The notes beneath the pieces were generated by a model. That model had not been told where the DNA came from. It did not search any database and saw only the letters and a list, made by a program, of their open reading frames with translations. The position numbers were made by a program, and so were the translations under genes. 64,000 nt of DNA, taken from contig OW121854.1 in assembly GCA_933228895.1 (NCBI GenBank), positions 58,756,609-58,820,608 of the forward strand. Reading direction: 5' to 3'. How positions within the stretch are numbered: position 1 is the stretch's first letter; every line of letters begins with the position of its first letter. The stretch comes from Platycnemis pennipes. Lineage: Eukaryota > Arthropoda > Insecta > Odonata > Platycnemididae. This document shows, in pieces, positions 21,561 through 33,524 of this stretch.

Positions 21561-24500
21561 CAATGCTCCGTGAGTTAATATTTTTAATAGAACTGGTTCG
21601 ATTTTAATCTATTGAAACTACACATTTGGTAATTGTTTTAATGTTTGCTGTATTTTCCTCTATTTTTTGACGAATTAAAAAAAATGAATTCCATTATACA
21701 TCCTACTATTATTTTGCTCTCGTGAAAAAAACTTCGCCCATACGAATACCGCGAGTAGCAATTCCTCTTCGATATGAAAATTAAATTCATAAAAGAAATG
21801 AAGTCATCTCATATGCAATGCCAACGAAAAGTGATCACTCTGTGGGCCGGGAAGAGCAGATTTGCAAATATGTATTTGGCTTCAAAACCGTGCTAGCTAA
21901 CATGATTTTTTTTGTCTCTTTTTTTGGGAAACTATGGGATCTTTTTGGGAGCTGGACGGAGATCCGGTGAGGAAGGAAGTAGATTGTACTGTTCAGATAG
22001 CGGTGGTGAAAGCGATAGAAAGGAGTCCGTGAGAGTTAAACTTTTGATACGTTGCACTCAGCCCATTAACAATGTCTCACTTGTAGGTAGTTCAAAGTAT
22101 TCACTGGAGAAATTCACGTACGTGGCTCGTGCCAACAGAAACATTCGCGGTGAAGTTTCCGAGGAAGTTCCTTGGACAGTGACGCAGTTGCGAGGAGAAT
22201 ATTTTCCTGCCGGAGAGGGAATTATGAATGCAGTTACTATTGAAAAATAAGGCTATTCCTCATCAGATATTTGTTTTACGTCCCGTTTTTTTCGTGTAAA
22301 ATAGAAGTGATTTTTGAAATGTTTTAATATTAGCATAGCTTTAACGTATGAGGCATGATTATACTTAAACGAGGTATTATTCTAGGAACTAATACTCTCA
22401 AGGTCCGTCTCTTCCTCATACTCATATCTTTTCACTTTGTCATTTCTCAGCTGGAAATTAAATTTTTTTCCTCTTTTCGTGCCATCGAAAAATTTTACTC
22501 TTCTTTTCATTATGAATGATAGGATTAACTTTGTAATTCCACCATTTATTCGCAAAGTTTAATCTTTCATTAATAATGAATACAAGCAAATTCCATAAAG
22601 CACGCCTGAAACCATCAAGCTTACTCTTCTTTTCTCCCTCCTTTCCACCTACATTTCTTTTATCGCACTCTAGCCCATATCTAGCCCATTGTCTCTAGGT
22701 ATCTGTCTTTTTTATTCATTAATTTCTCCAGCATTTTCCTTTCTTTCCATATCATACGTATAGTAATGTAGTCAAGGAATTCTGATGTTGAATCTCTTAT
22801 TTTTCTTGGTAATATTTGGTAGGATTTATTCATTCTTCGTTATTTAGGAATTTTTTCTACGATAGGGCATCACAGGTTTACATTATCATATGTTGCGGAG
22901 CTATAAACAAATTTACATAATACCCGTATAAAAACTTTACTGAAATTATTTGAAGTCGAATATCATAGTGAATCAATGAAACTGTCTTAAAGTCAGCATT
23001 TTTAATCCTTACAAATACCTCATTTGCTTTATTTTGCATTGTTTTGTCGATTAGTGAACCAAATTATAAAGTACTGGCCCGTGTTTGGTTTTATAAAGTG
23101 ATATTACCATGGTAGAAAGTTATATTATTTATTAAATTAAGTTCAAATTATTTACCTGCTCTCGTCATTAACGATTACTTAGTAGGCATGATAAAGAACT
23201 CGTTAATAGTATTGCGCGTAATATTGGATATTCATAATGTTTTTTATTCTTGATGAATGAAATGTTTGCTCTGCTTGACAGTTCACATCACCGCAAATAA
23301 AGGCAATTTGGAGACAATCACGCCAGCTCGCACACTGACAGAGTAATTTTTGCAAGATGTTCCTTTTGTTTACTTAATGCTGACTGTTCTGGCGCTCATT
23401 TCCAAGTTGATCTCCCGGACGGAAAGGCGATGAAAAGCAGTTGGATGTGTAGCAAAATCGGTGTCATGTTGGAAAGCGGTTTATTTTGCTTGGCAAAGCT
23501 TAATGCCACTTACCCGCATCTCCCGCACTCACACTTCGTGAAGGGCGTTGGGTTTGCGCTCCGTAAGTACTAGTCCGTCACATGTTTGGCTGCTCGCGTC
23601 GTATTCCCTCTCCGTCCGCACTTGCCTTCAACGGTTGTTGCAGCTGGCGTCTCACGTATGAGCTCTCATAGGGATTAAAGATAATTTCCCAACTCTCTGC
23701 GTTTTCCTCTAGTAAACCAGGTGAAATGAAATGTCGTCATTCTATTTTACGGCTATTAGTTTGTCTCATTTTTCTTCTTCACCTTATGTATTATTGGGAA
23801 AGAGCTTGTTATTTTGGTATTTCCCGGCTTCTTAACCAGGATTTTATAACTCTTTTCTATGAGAATCGTAGAGTTATCTCTAAAATAAACAATTCAAAAA
23901 TATCTTTCTGGCCATTGTAATACGTATCCCATCTGCGGCTTCATTTTCTGGGTCGCCCTCCCTCGTTGGGAGTTCCTCTAGTTCCTGCCTGTTCATCTTC
24001 ACTGGTCAATCCAATCCATTCATATTATACATGTGGTTTGAATAATTACGGAAGGGAGTAGTAGTGAACATTCAAAGCCTGTATATTGTACGTATACCGT
24101 GCGTTAAATTTGCACTATCTCTGTTGAAAAACGTAGTCTAATCAGCCTGTCTTTACTAACTTCCTGTCAATACGAATGAAACTCAACGGAAGGGACACTA
24201 TTGCCATTTTGTCAATAAGTTAGATTTATTTAAATTATATTTATGTCACCGTAGCTTGTAAAATGTGAGGCAATAATTGTCACTCCCAGCTTTTCCGTTA
24301 ATCGATGTTACTCCAGAAAATTAGGGAAAACTAATCCTTTGTCTTATTGCATATTATTTGATGCATCAAAAAAATTGGTTGAGGAACCCAAAAACTTCTT
24401 TCTTTCGAACTTAGTTTTGGATTGAAATACTGATGGGAAACAAATACTTTTATTCTGTGGCAACTGATTTTCTATTTTATCAACTTTAACATTTGTCCCC

Positions 24501-25625
24501 TCTTAACCAGCAAAGACGGATTTAACCTAAAATATTCAATTCTACGGTTTTTCAAAACCTTTTTAGTGATTTATTTTTCCACGCTTGAGGGAGCCAAGCT
24601 GAGCGAGTAATTTCTTTTTGGAATTCAGGCAGGGCATGTCACGACAAGCGCATTCATTTATTGAATCAAGAAACTCTAGCCGGTAGGGAAATGCTCTTGT
24701 AATTAAAAAAGTCAGTCTCATGCCTTCCCATTTCCATGGAACGATGTCATATATTTTCCCCTTTCCGAATAATACACACCTGTTGTATCTTTGGACACAG
24801 ACTTTTCTTACTTAAGAAGACCTTGAGGCGTTGGAATTTCTCGAATAATTCGTAGCCACCTTCCCCACACGAATAGGTGAACAGCCGGAAGTTGTTTGGG
24901 CGTGAATATTCATTTTGGTGCAGTCTCAAAAGCTAATTGTAGCATATGGACGTCCGTTACATTGCTCAATGCATGCGTCTCCAAATGCGTTCGAAATTAG
25001 TCGTGTTTTAGGCTGAAAATTGTATAAAATTACTGATGGTCAGAAGTGAAACTTAAGAAGCTATTCTCAAGGGAATCCAGGCAGTATGGCTGGATGAAGG
25101 TTGAGGATTCTATTACAGTTCCTTTGTTAAACAACTGTATGATCCCTCTGGTGCTTTGAAACCATTTTATATGCATTTAATTCTGAGAGCTGCGGCAAGG
25201 ACGTTTACCAGGATCGCAGGACGTGTTTGTTAAGTCACTAGCCGTGAAATTAGAGTTAAAGAAAAAGGAGCAAGGAAGAAAAATCACGGAAAGGTAGATA
25301 TTTTTTTGGAATGTTGAAGATCGTGACTCTTTCAAATATGTTTCTTTCTTTACAATATAGATTGTATCTAATTTTTTATACAACATATATCTAAGTATTA
25401 ATGTAGGAGTACGTTACTTAGTGCCGAGAGTATTTTTATTTCCATGCACTTACACGTTTTAATTACGTTCCTTCTCAAAGATCAAACAGTCATCCAGTGT
25501 TAATCGATCCAAGTGGTAATGTCTGAAATTATTTCGTCTTTTTCCCTTTGAATGCTTCATCCAAGTGTATCTCAACTTTAGAATAGAATCTACAATATTC
25601 GTATACAAAATACCTAGTGATTCAT
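21561..25625. other. Long stretch without recognised features
   Basis: Mostly AT-rich. The plus-strand frame 21912-22250 (112 codons) is the longest. Its product has no domain I recognise, and no splice context makes it convincing. 23280-23680 is somewhat GC-richer and unique. No repeat family of the window maps here. Confidence 0.45.
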
Positions 25626-25629
25626 TACC

Positions 25630-25912
25630 TCGAATAAATAAAGCAGATACAAACAGTGTAAATTAACATTTCAGTATTTAGAAAATTTGCTGTTGGTATG
25701 TAAGATATACCTGAATAACTGGAAATATTCTCTAATATGTAACTTGCAGATTTATTGGACTTCTTTCCACAGAGCTCATTATCAACTAACTCCCGATTGT
25801 CTATCAAACAGTAACCCAAAACAAGTAAAACATAGTTACCAAAACATTGAATTGACATAAGTAAATAATAAAACATAACGAAATAAAAACATGTACACCC
25901 CACAAGTATAAT
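25630..25912 (-). repeat. Dispersed repeat R, copy 1
   Basis: On the minus strand this matches 27484-27730 over about 250 bases. Anchor strings are CATGTTTTTATTTCGTTATG, TTCAATGTTTTGGT, AATGAGCTCTGTGGAAAGAA and TCTTACATACCA. Apparent coding in both is coincidental and not domain-like. Probably the 3' end of a retroelement of unknown class. Confidence 0.7.
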
Positions 25913-27055
25913 AAGAAACTATTCAAGTTTGCATTAGTAGTGAGCGTCATCGGGCAGAGGCACGTGATGCAGCACAAGTACAGGGAAGGATCAAATGTAC
26001 AGTCACTGCTATCGACCGTTATATGTCGGAACGCTAGAGTCAAGAATAGGGATTCGTAGTTCACGTCTGTTGTGTCACCAAGAATGCATCTATAGGGCAC
26101 CTATTGTGTGTTCAAAACATGGATAGTTTCTTAATGAACTGACATGTTACTTTTTGCTATATCGGTTATAGTCATTAAATAATATACCGTCTAAACCCAG
26201 GAGATCATCATGAATCACCCTGCATCATTCCGCCTAATTAGTGGGTTTAGCGAATCTTTCCACTCCACCTTCTCTTGCCATCTTCCTTTCCTTCTCTCTC
26301 AAGACTTCTATTTCCTAATATCTCCTTTCCCTTTCCATGACCGCTTAACGCCCTCACGTGAACACCTCTTTCCGTCCCTCACTTACAGCCCCTCTGCCAA
26401 TTCACTCTCGAAGATCTCAAGTACGCTCGTTAGCGCATCTCCGCTGTGCATTGCCAGCTGGAACGAGGAGGCTGGACTTAAATAAATTCTATCCACGCAC
26501 GAAGACGCCGATCAAAAAAGGAAAATATGGAAGTTTGTATAAATGATTAGGGCTTGGGGGTCCCTCATGAGAGATGAGAGGCAGAATATTAGTGTCCCAT
26601 ATTCTCGTTCCATGTGTCGCCGATTACGGGGACTCTAGTCAGATTCAGAAAACGGCTCCAAAATAGTTGTGGCAGTATTCCGGACCGTTGAACTGTCCTC
26701 TACGCAGGGTGATGATCTATTGCTTCACCGAACGGCTCTATCCGTGGCCGGTCGTTCGACTCGCTCATTACGATTAGCTTACGAGCCTTACTAGGATCAT
26801 GGCGTGATGGAAAACTATGATACGCAAAAATGCAACGGATGCTCGGTTTATTTCATTTTGTTTTTTTATTTGGCAAATAAAGTGGTTGTGTAGAAAGGCT
26901 AGGGCTGCCACAGTTTTAAAATTTTATATTCACGACAAAATTATTTATTTCCCGTAAAACTTTACGCTGAAAAAATGTCGCTGCTGAGGTTTTAATGGCT
27001 TATTTTTTCTAGAAATATAATTTTCTACAACCTTTTAGTAGTGGGCCAAATGTAT
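25913..27055. other. No recognised feature
   Basis: Includes a pyrimidine-rich stretch at 26250-26400. No assignable element. Confidence 0.5.
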
Positions 27056-27478
27056 TCACTCATATTCATAGAGGCATTTGAACACCCGAAAGAATACATG
27101 GGATCCAAGATTTGTACGTGGATTCCACGATGAGCGAAAATTCCACGAATACATGGGAGACTTCTTGAGCCCCTCGGTGAACACTCAATAAATACTCCTG
27201 AATATAAACCCTAATGAATATCCAGGCGTTACCCGAGAGCTTCGATTAAACCTTAGCGTTCAGCAGGCTACGTTAGGATACTGAATACTCAAGACACTAA
27301 GGGTAATGATAAGCTTACGAGAGTTGTGCATACGCTGGTAGTCGATTTGAGATAGTGGTATTCATCCAGACGCTCTGGTATTTATCGAAATACATTGATA
27401 TTCACATGAATGTCCATTAAGGTTTTCTTGTGCAGGCCGGGTCAACCGTGTGTTCAAGTATTCGCCGACGCATATGAG
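27056..27478. repeat. Possible element with short terminal inverted repeats
   Basis: Left end has ACTCATAT...TTGAACAC and the right end has GTGTTCAA...ATATGAGT, inverted with mismatches between. Internal motifs GAATACATGGGA repeat at about 27090 and 27150. No target duplication was found. Confidence 0.3.
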
Positions 27479-27483
27479 TACAA

Positions 27484-27790
27484 TGGGTGTGCATGTTTTT
27501 ATTTCGTTATGTTTGATTGTTTTCTTGTCTTAATTCAATGTTTTGGTTACTATGCTTTACTTGTTTTGGTTACTGTTTGATTAACAATGGGGAATTAGTT
27601 GGTAATGAGCTCTGTGGAAAGAAGTACAATAAATCTGCAAATTGCACATTGGAATTGCACATGGAATATGTCCAGTTATTCGGGTGTATCTTACATACCA
27701 GCAGCAAATTCTCATATTGATCTCCTAGCTGAAGGGAATGTGTAAAAATGTACATATTTATGCGATTCCTGGGAGGTAATATTTCAATGA
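27484..27790 (+). repeat. Dispersed repeat R, copy 2
   Basis: Plus-strand counterpart of 25630-25912, with an internal duplication around TTGGTTACTATGCTTTACTTG and a 12-base duplication in the ATTGCACATGGA region. It extends past 27730 with GTGTAAAAATGTACATAT. Confidence 0.7.
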
Positions 27791-29490
27791 AATGTCTGTT
27801 TTATACGCTTGTGCGCTTCCAACCCTTAAAATGCCAGGCTTCTGTCCCCTCCACCTACGCTAAGTTCATATCCTGGGGAAGGAAAATCGGACTCACTCCC
27901 TGACCTCCTTCCCTTTCGTCGTTCTCACGGGTCAGCCTTCTGGGGATTGCCCCATTCCTAGCTGGCGTTGTGTATCACTCTTAATTTCTCATCCTCCTCC
28001 TCTCATTCGCTATCCTCTTCGTACCCTCAATCCCAAGGCCATGGGCCACAGGATGTCAGTGCTATAAACACAGATGCAATTATCCATCCATTACGACGGC
28101 GTGTTTTTTCTTGATTTTCGCCCTATTGTGACCGTTGATGTTTTACGAACAATTACCCGCGGTAATTCAGACCGCGGGCTCGCATATTTCCGAATAGAAC
28201 ATTTGTATCGGAAGTCGCAGGTATTCATGTATGCTTTGTTGCCCGGAGACGGTCAGCTGTGAACTTCAGCTCATCCTTTAGAAGAAGACGTTTATGGCCC
28301 TTGTAAAATTTACTGCCGGAATTTTTGACAGAGCCTCAACAATCTAGTGGACAATGATTGTTGGAGAAGCGAGATATTCCCATGGTCTTTACCGATTGAA
28401 TCCGTAGATTAAAGAATTTGGGAAACTTACTGTTTAAATGGCTCATTATGAACTATCATTTTTTTCCCAAGCCAAGTTTTCCAGCGCATAATTCCAAATT
28501 TCAATGTTATATTCCATGCGTAGAAGCTACTTAAACCATAAGGAAGATTCCCTAAAAGCAGAAAATACAAGCTCAGAAGTGAGGAACAGAGTCTTATGTT
28601 AAGAATGCCTTGGGCATGCTCCTTCACGCTAGTTACGCGAAATCAGAAAAGCCAAGGCTGGAAGCATTTGGAATGAGAAGTTACTGATGAATGGCGAGGA
28701 ACAAATCTACATCTATATATTACCCTTCAAACCATAGTACGGATGTAACAATGCATTATAGATATTTACATATATTTGTCAGGAATAATTTTGGAAGAGT
28801 AATATTCGTAGCAATCAGAGAATTAGTTGAAAGAACGATGACGAAAAGTATGCTCAATAAATGATTGACATATTCCAGTGAAACCAAGGGGCAATATGTA
28901 GCTTGCGATCAACGCCGGACTTGGAATGGGGTTGCTGTCCATCTCTGCTGCGGTCGAGCGTTGAAACAACCAAAAGGGAAAGCATTTCATGAATTCTCCG
29001 CCAGTCTCGCGCACACTCTTCCGGGCGCCACGCACACTAACATAAGCTGGTGAAGCATCTTAGCGATGCCTTCTTCACACCCGGTAAAAACAGAATAGCA
29101 AGCTTTGGCACATATATCTTCCGATATATTTAACTTCACTCTTTGCGCCGTTAACATATTCAAAGTTCGTCACGTATTCGTAACAAGGCGGAGGAAAATA
29201 TTTCTTGGATCAGAACGAAATTCATTCCTTGCCTTTTATATCAACGTTGCTGCAGTGACTTGAAACAATAATTCTGGAATAGATTTTCACAATGATGAAT
29301 AAGATTTGCCTGATAGAATTTGTAAATGATAATTGGAAAAATTAGACGGAAAAACACATCCTAAATCCAGAAAAATCCTAAGTACGTATTTTTCAATCAC
29401 CAATCTTCGAATTCTCCTCACATGAGGATATAGGACTCAACTCAATGTAAACTTGGAAGTAAGATAACACTTCGTCATTACTTACATCTC
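27791..29490. other. No recognised feature
   Basis: Unassigned. 28865-29053 is a GC-richer unique block open on both strands, with no recognised product. CTACATCTATATATTACCC at 28709-28727 may be a decayed inverted LINE tail. Confidence 0.5.
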
Positions 29491-29870
29491 AAGAATGATT
29501 ATTTATGGCGGTGAGGTATGGCGAATACAGTGGGAGAGCATTCAAGACTAATAGCATTCGGAATGTGATGCTACAAAGCAATAGTGAAGATAGCATGCGA
29601 AGACTGAGTAACGAACGAAGAGGTCCTAAGAAGTGTGGGAGAAAAAAGAAGTCGGCATCTTAACAAAAAGGCACTACAGCCTAATCGGCCATTTCTTAAA
29701 ACATGATGGTCCCATGAAGACATTCGTCAAGGAAACGTAAATTGGAGGAATGGAAAAGCGAGACCTCGTATATTATAGAGCAAGCAGAGAAGGATGAGAA
29801 CGAAAAGGATGAGAAAGTAAAGGACTGTATTAAGATAAAGAGGCTGAATTGATGGAAGGAGGCGATAAGG
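29491..29870 (+). mobile_element. Decayed L-beta LINE fragment
   Basis: Frames give IYGGEVW, AFGMWCYKAIVKIA, TNEEVLRSVGEK, GHFLKHDGPMKTFVKE and GGMEKR, in the order of the L-beta C-terminal region, but in several frames and with stops. It ends where the CR1-like element begins, suggesting the latter inserted into or beside it. Confidence 0.65.
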
Positions 29871-29939
29871 AGGCAGAATTTATTGGTTTTACAAAGTATA
29901 AAAATAAAATAACTTTTGTTTATCCTGCATTATTATTTT

Positions 29940-30640
29940 ATTTTACCAATCACATCCGGGAAATATGCGGCCGAGCGAAGAGAAAGCTAGGATTTATAAA
30001 AAGAGTACTTGGGAAATGTGATGAGAAGACAAAAGAGCGATGTTACTTTTCACTAGTTAGGCCCCACCTTAAGTCTGTAGCCAGTCTAGGGGAAGCGAAT
30101 GAATTAGGTTTGATCAGAGAACTAGACTGTGCGCAGCGTAGAGCAGCTAGGTTCGTTAAAAAGTGTTACGATAAGTTGAGTAGTGTTTCAGAATTAATAC
30201 AATAATTAGGGTGGGAATCATTATCAGAGCGTAGGTTGAAGTGCAGATTAAGTCTATTAGAGAAATTTCAATCGGATAGCTTTACTGAAGATGTTAGGCA
30301 CATATTAAAAACACCAGCGTATTATGCTAGATTCAACCAGATAAATAAGATTAGAGAGATAGATTGTAGGACTGATAATTAAAAATGGAATTTTTTCTCC
30401 GTACTATAAGAGAACAGAATAGGCAGCATAGTAAAGGAATAGGTAGGGGATATATTTTAGAGTAGTCTGTAGTGCATGATGCATGTATTAATCCCTTAAA
30501 TTCTATAGATAGATACTAACAATCTAGTTGCATGATACCCTATAGTTGCTTGTTTGCATGTCGGTAGTGCATGCTTGGTGATCTTCACCCCCTGCCACAC
30601 ACCCTCGCGGTGGCTTGGAGGGTATCGTGTAGATGTAGAT
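29940..30640 (+). mobile_element. 5'-truncated CR1-like LINE, copy 1
   Basis: From about 29947 one frame runs IREICGRAKRKLGFIKRVLG, KCDEKTKERCYFSLVRPHL, CAQRRAARFVKKCYDKLSSV and SELIQ, one stop at 30202-30204, then LGWESLSERRLKCRLSLLEK, HILKTPAYYARF and KIREIDCRTDN. These are the thumb and C-terminal motifs of CR1/L2/Jockey-group non-LTR proteins. The 3' UTR ends in a conserved CCCTGCCACACACCCT hairpin region and a TGTAGATGTAGAT tail. It is truncated inside RT and lacks the catalytic core, but carries few disabling changes. Confidence 0.92.
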
Positions 30641-31249
30641 TAATTTTAACTTCTTAAGAGTCATTGTCAAGGTGACCTTGACATCGAAGGCATTAAGGCG
30701 TGAAATCTATTGCGAAATAAAATACCAAATAGGAGTAATTTAAAGTTATTTCAATTTTATCCTTTATATTGAAGAGGTTGACTGATAAGAAAATAATGTG
30801 GCTGAATATCTAGAATCTATTGACAAAGATCATGAGAAACTGAACCAATCTTTGACCACTTTTATCCCTTAATATTCTTCCGTCAAATCGCGGGCGGGAT
30901 TACGAATATTCCTGGAGTTCTGAAGCTATTTCTACCTATAAGGCGTGCTCCTCTTGCAATCACGTATCTTACGACCTGTTTATGACTAAAGTTTCTGAAA
31001 AAAACCTGATTAAGACGATCACGCTTGCGCTTTTCCAAAAGGGAACTATGACGAAATCAGGAGAGCCCCCGTAACGAAGATACATGTTGGCACCGATGGA
31101 ATCGTAGTATTTTATGAGCATAGACGCATTTTATGAGCATGATTCATTTCCCTTCGTTATGCGAATGTGATAATATTGATTAGAGACGGGGAAGGGGGAG
31201 CAACCGCTTAGGTTATTTGCGCCATTTAGTTTAGGTGCAAAATAGCACA
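30641..31249. other. No recognised feature
   Basis: Unassigned sequence between the two CR1-like copies. SINE-A begins at its right edge. Confidence 0.5.
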
Positions 31250-31274
31250 GAGATAAGAATATCACAGGAAAAGT

Positions 31275-31288
31275 GGGGGGGGGGGGGG
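31275..31288 (+). repeat. G homopolymer, 14 bases
   Basis: Fourteen consecutive G. It lies in the decayed SINE-A tail region and is a likely site of length variation. Confidence 0.95.
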
Positions 31289-31308
31289 TTGCGTGAAGAT
31301 CGAAATTA

Positions 31309-31567
31309 ACCTGATTATTGGCAAGGGCCTAGCCAAGTTGACACACCGGTTCCCATAAGATCACCGAGGTTAAGCAACGTTGGGCCGGGACAGAGGTTGG
31401 ATGGAAGACCCCCTCCATACCTCTACCACGGTGTTCTTGTCCCCTGTCTGCAAGTGGTGGGCAGGTTAAATGTGGGTTGGCACAATGGATCTAAAGAGGT
31501 CTAAGTGCCAGGAGGGCTCCAGAAGGCCCCCGCCCACCCCTCCAATTCACATTTTTACCTGATTATT
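31309..31567 (+). repeat. 5S rRNA-derived SINE, copy 3 (complete)
   Basis: ACCTGATTATT at 31309-31319 and 31557-31567 is an exact 11-bp target duplication around 31320-31556. The first about 90 bases follow 5S rRNA gene order: GGCAAGGGCCTAGCCAAGTT, ACACCGGTTCCC, GATCACCGAGGTTAAGCAAC (A-box region 31361-31380) and GGTTGGATGGAAGACC (C-box region 31395-31410). The rest is a non-5S body ending CCCCTCCAATTCAC. It should be Pol III-driven by the internal type 1 promoter if intact; it is non-coding. Confidence 0.92.
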
Positions 31568-31814
31568 ACGAAAGGCGCCAAAGGGTCCACAATAAAACTT
31601 CCCTTGCGACCTTCCATTCAGCAGCCAAGTAGGGACTGATGTACCTATAGACCAATCTCTACCGCTGCAGGGATTCTGAACCCGGGCCGGGCCCCCGAAG
31701 TAGGAAGTGCTATAGCAATTGTACCTACCTGATCGATAATTTCACATGTGTGCAGATATGACAGTGACAATGTATCTTCACTTATGTCCATTTCATTGCA
31801 TTAAAAGCACTGAT

Positions 31815-32630
31815 CGATGTCGAATCTCGAATTAACAAACGAAGAATCCATTAAATATCTTGGAATAAGACTGACACATGATCTTTCCTGGGGTAAACAC
31901 ATACGTAAAATAATGGGTCAAGCTAATCGGAAACTTGGATACATCAAAAGAGTATTGGGTAAATGTGACGATCATGTACGAGAAATCAGCTACTTTTCCC
32001 TTGTTTGACCTCATTTGGAATATGCTGTCAGTATATGGGATCCCTACGAAATCGGTCTAAATAATGAACTTGAACGTGTGCAGCGAAGATCGACAACATT
32101 TGTAAAGGGACCGTACGATAACTGCATTAGCATAACTAGTCTATTAAATGAATTGAAATGAGAATCATTGTCAGATCGCAGGTTGAAATTAGACTAAATC
32201 TCCTAAATAAATTCGAAGAAAATATGTTCAGTGATGACGTTAAAAATATTTTGCGAACCCCAATTTACTATGGTAGACTGGACCATAATTACAAAATTAG
32301 AGAAATTGATTGCCAAACTGACAGATTCAAATGTCCTTTTTTCCTTGTACAATTAGGGATATGAATAGCGGTAAATATGTCCAATACAAATGAATCAATC
32401 CATAGCATAGGTAGTTGCATGTTGGTATAAGGAATTTAAGCTAACTCAACTAACAGCACGTTTTTGCATGCTTACTTTGCTATTTTTACCTTTTAAATAG
32501 TGCAGTTTAGACTAGCATATTGATACTAATCCTTTTTTATGCATGATATGTAGTGCATGTTTGGTGAGAAATCACCCCCTGCCACACACCCTTGTGGTGG
32601 ATTCAGGGTATTATGTAGATGTAGATGTGT
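31815..32630 (+). mobile_element. 5'-truncated CR1-like LINE, copy 2
   Basis: Reads ELTNEESIKYLGIRLTHDLS, WGKHIRKIMGQANRKLGYIK and RVLGKCDDHVREISYFSLV, a stop, PHLEYAVSIWDPYE, LERVQRRSTTFVKGPYD, then after further breaks ILRTPIYYGRLDHNYKIREI and DCQTDRFKCPFF. It is the same family and strand as 29940-30640 but older, with three or more disabling changes. The 3' UTR ends with CCCCTGCCACACACCCTTGT and a GTAGATGTAGATGTG tail at about 32610-32630. It starts slightly further upstream in the RT region than copy 1. Confidence 0.92.
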
Positions 32631-33334
32631 ATCCTACAATGAATATACTTTCTTATTGTTTATTATTCCGTCGTGATTTAATCGGGATCCGGCTGAAGGA
32701 CTAATTAGGTCCTCAAGTGTATTTATTCAGAATATTGGGAGAATGACACATTAATCTCGCCTCAGGCCTCCAAAAGCGCGCATTTTTTTGTTTTCCCTCT
32801 AAAACATATTACTCGTTGCGGCCTGATGTGCCGTAATTTATCCCAGAGAAATTAATCATTTTTGGGGATTGTCTGAGTGCTGGTCTGAAGTCGTAGCCTG
32901 TTTGTTACTTAAGAGTGATTGCCGCCACCCGTGCTCAGTCGCTGGAAACAAAAGCATCACGCAAAGCATTCCACTCGGTTGGAAGCGCGAAACGGAACGA
33001 AATGCTCCGGTAATCGGAACGAGCGTAAAAAATACTTGAAACTTTAGTGCATCATGGCTAACTTTGTTTTTGTCTGAGGATCAAAATAAATGCGAGTGTT
33101 AATTAATGAGACGGCCGGAAACACGAAGAAGTGGCGCGTGCTATAAGGAGTTGGAACAGGTTTTCTCCATGTATAGGAATTTGACGAATGTTATAGTAGT
33201 AATGATATTGGATGTAGTATTGCATTGTCCAAGTGTGCGTTTAGCAACAAAAAATACCTATGATGAGAACCATGAGCAGTGATATAAAGAAAAATTGACA
33301 AAGACAGGTATGAGATACACATCTCTGGGAAGGT
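32631..33334. other. No recognised feature
   Basis: Unassigned. 32930-33010 is GC-richer and unique. Confidence 0.5.
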
Positions 33335-33445
33335 GACGATAAACGATTAGAAAGTATAGAAACGTGGGTGTGGAGGAGAATGGAAAAATACAATGGATGG
33401 AAAGGAAGACGAATTAAAAAATGTTGAACGTGCCTGGGGAGAAAA
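33335..33445 (+). mobile_element. Short L-alpha LINE fragment
   Basis: Reads RLESIETWVWRRMEKYNGWK, the WVWRRMEK block of endonuclease-RT-type LINEs. The rest is lost. Confidence 0.65.
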
Positions 33446-33524
33446 GAAAGTTATCAAAAATATTTAGCAGGTGCAGTTGATGGATTTTTAGTATTCAAAT
33501 CGAAGGTTGGATATTGATATGGAG

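Larger units (their letters stand above)
31250..31735 (-). repeat. SINE-A copy split by a 5S-SINE
   Basis: Right part (31557-31735) on the minus strand has a head with GGCCCGGGTTCAGAATCCC, then a body ending at GGCGCCTTTCGTAATAATCA. The left part (31250-31319) continues the body (a degenerate GCATTA..CCTG region and GGAGAGAAACCC-like G-rich segment). The two parts join when the 5S-SINE at 31320-31556 and one copy of ACCTGATTATT are removed. Confidence 0.8.

Noticed and set aside
21912..22250. 112-codon ORF as an exon
   Set aside because: No recognisable domain and no convincing splice signals; length is compatible with chance in this amount of sequence.
26210..26485. Antisense LINE fragment from the pyrimidine-rich stretch
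   Set aside because: Minus-strand frames gave no recognisable RT motif in order.
31320..31410. 5S rRNA gene or simple 5S pseudogene
   Set aside because: The 5S-like part is fused to a body shared by three copies with target duplications, so it is a retroposon family.
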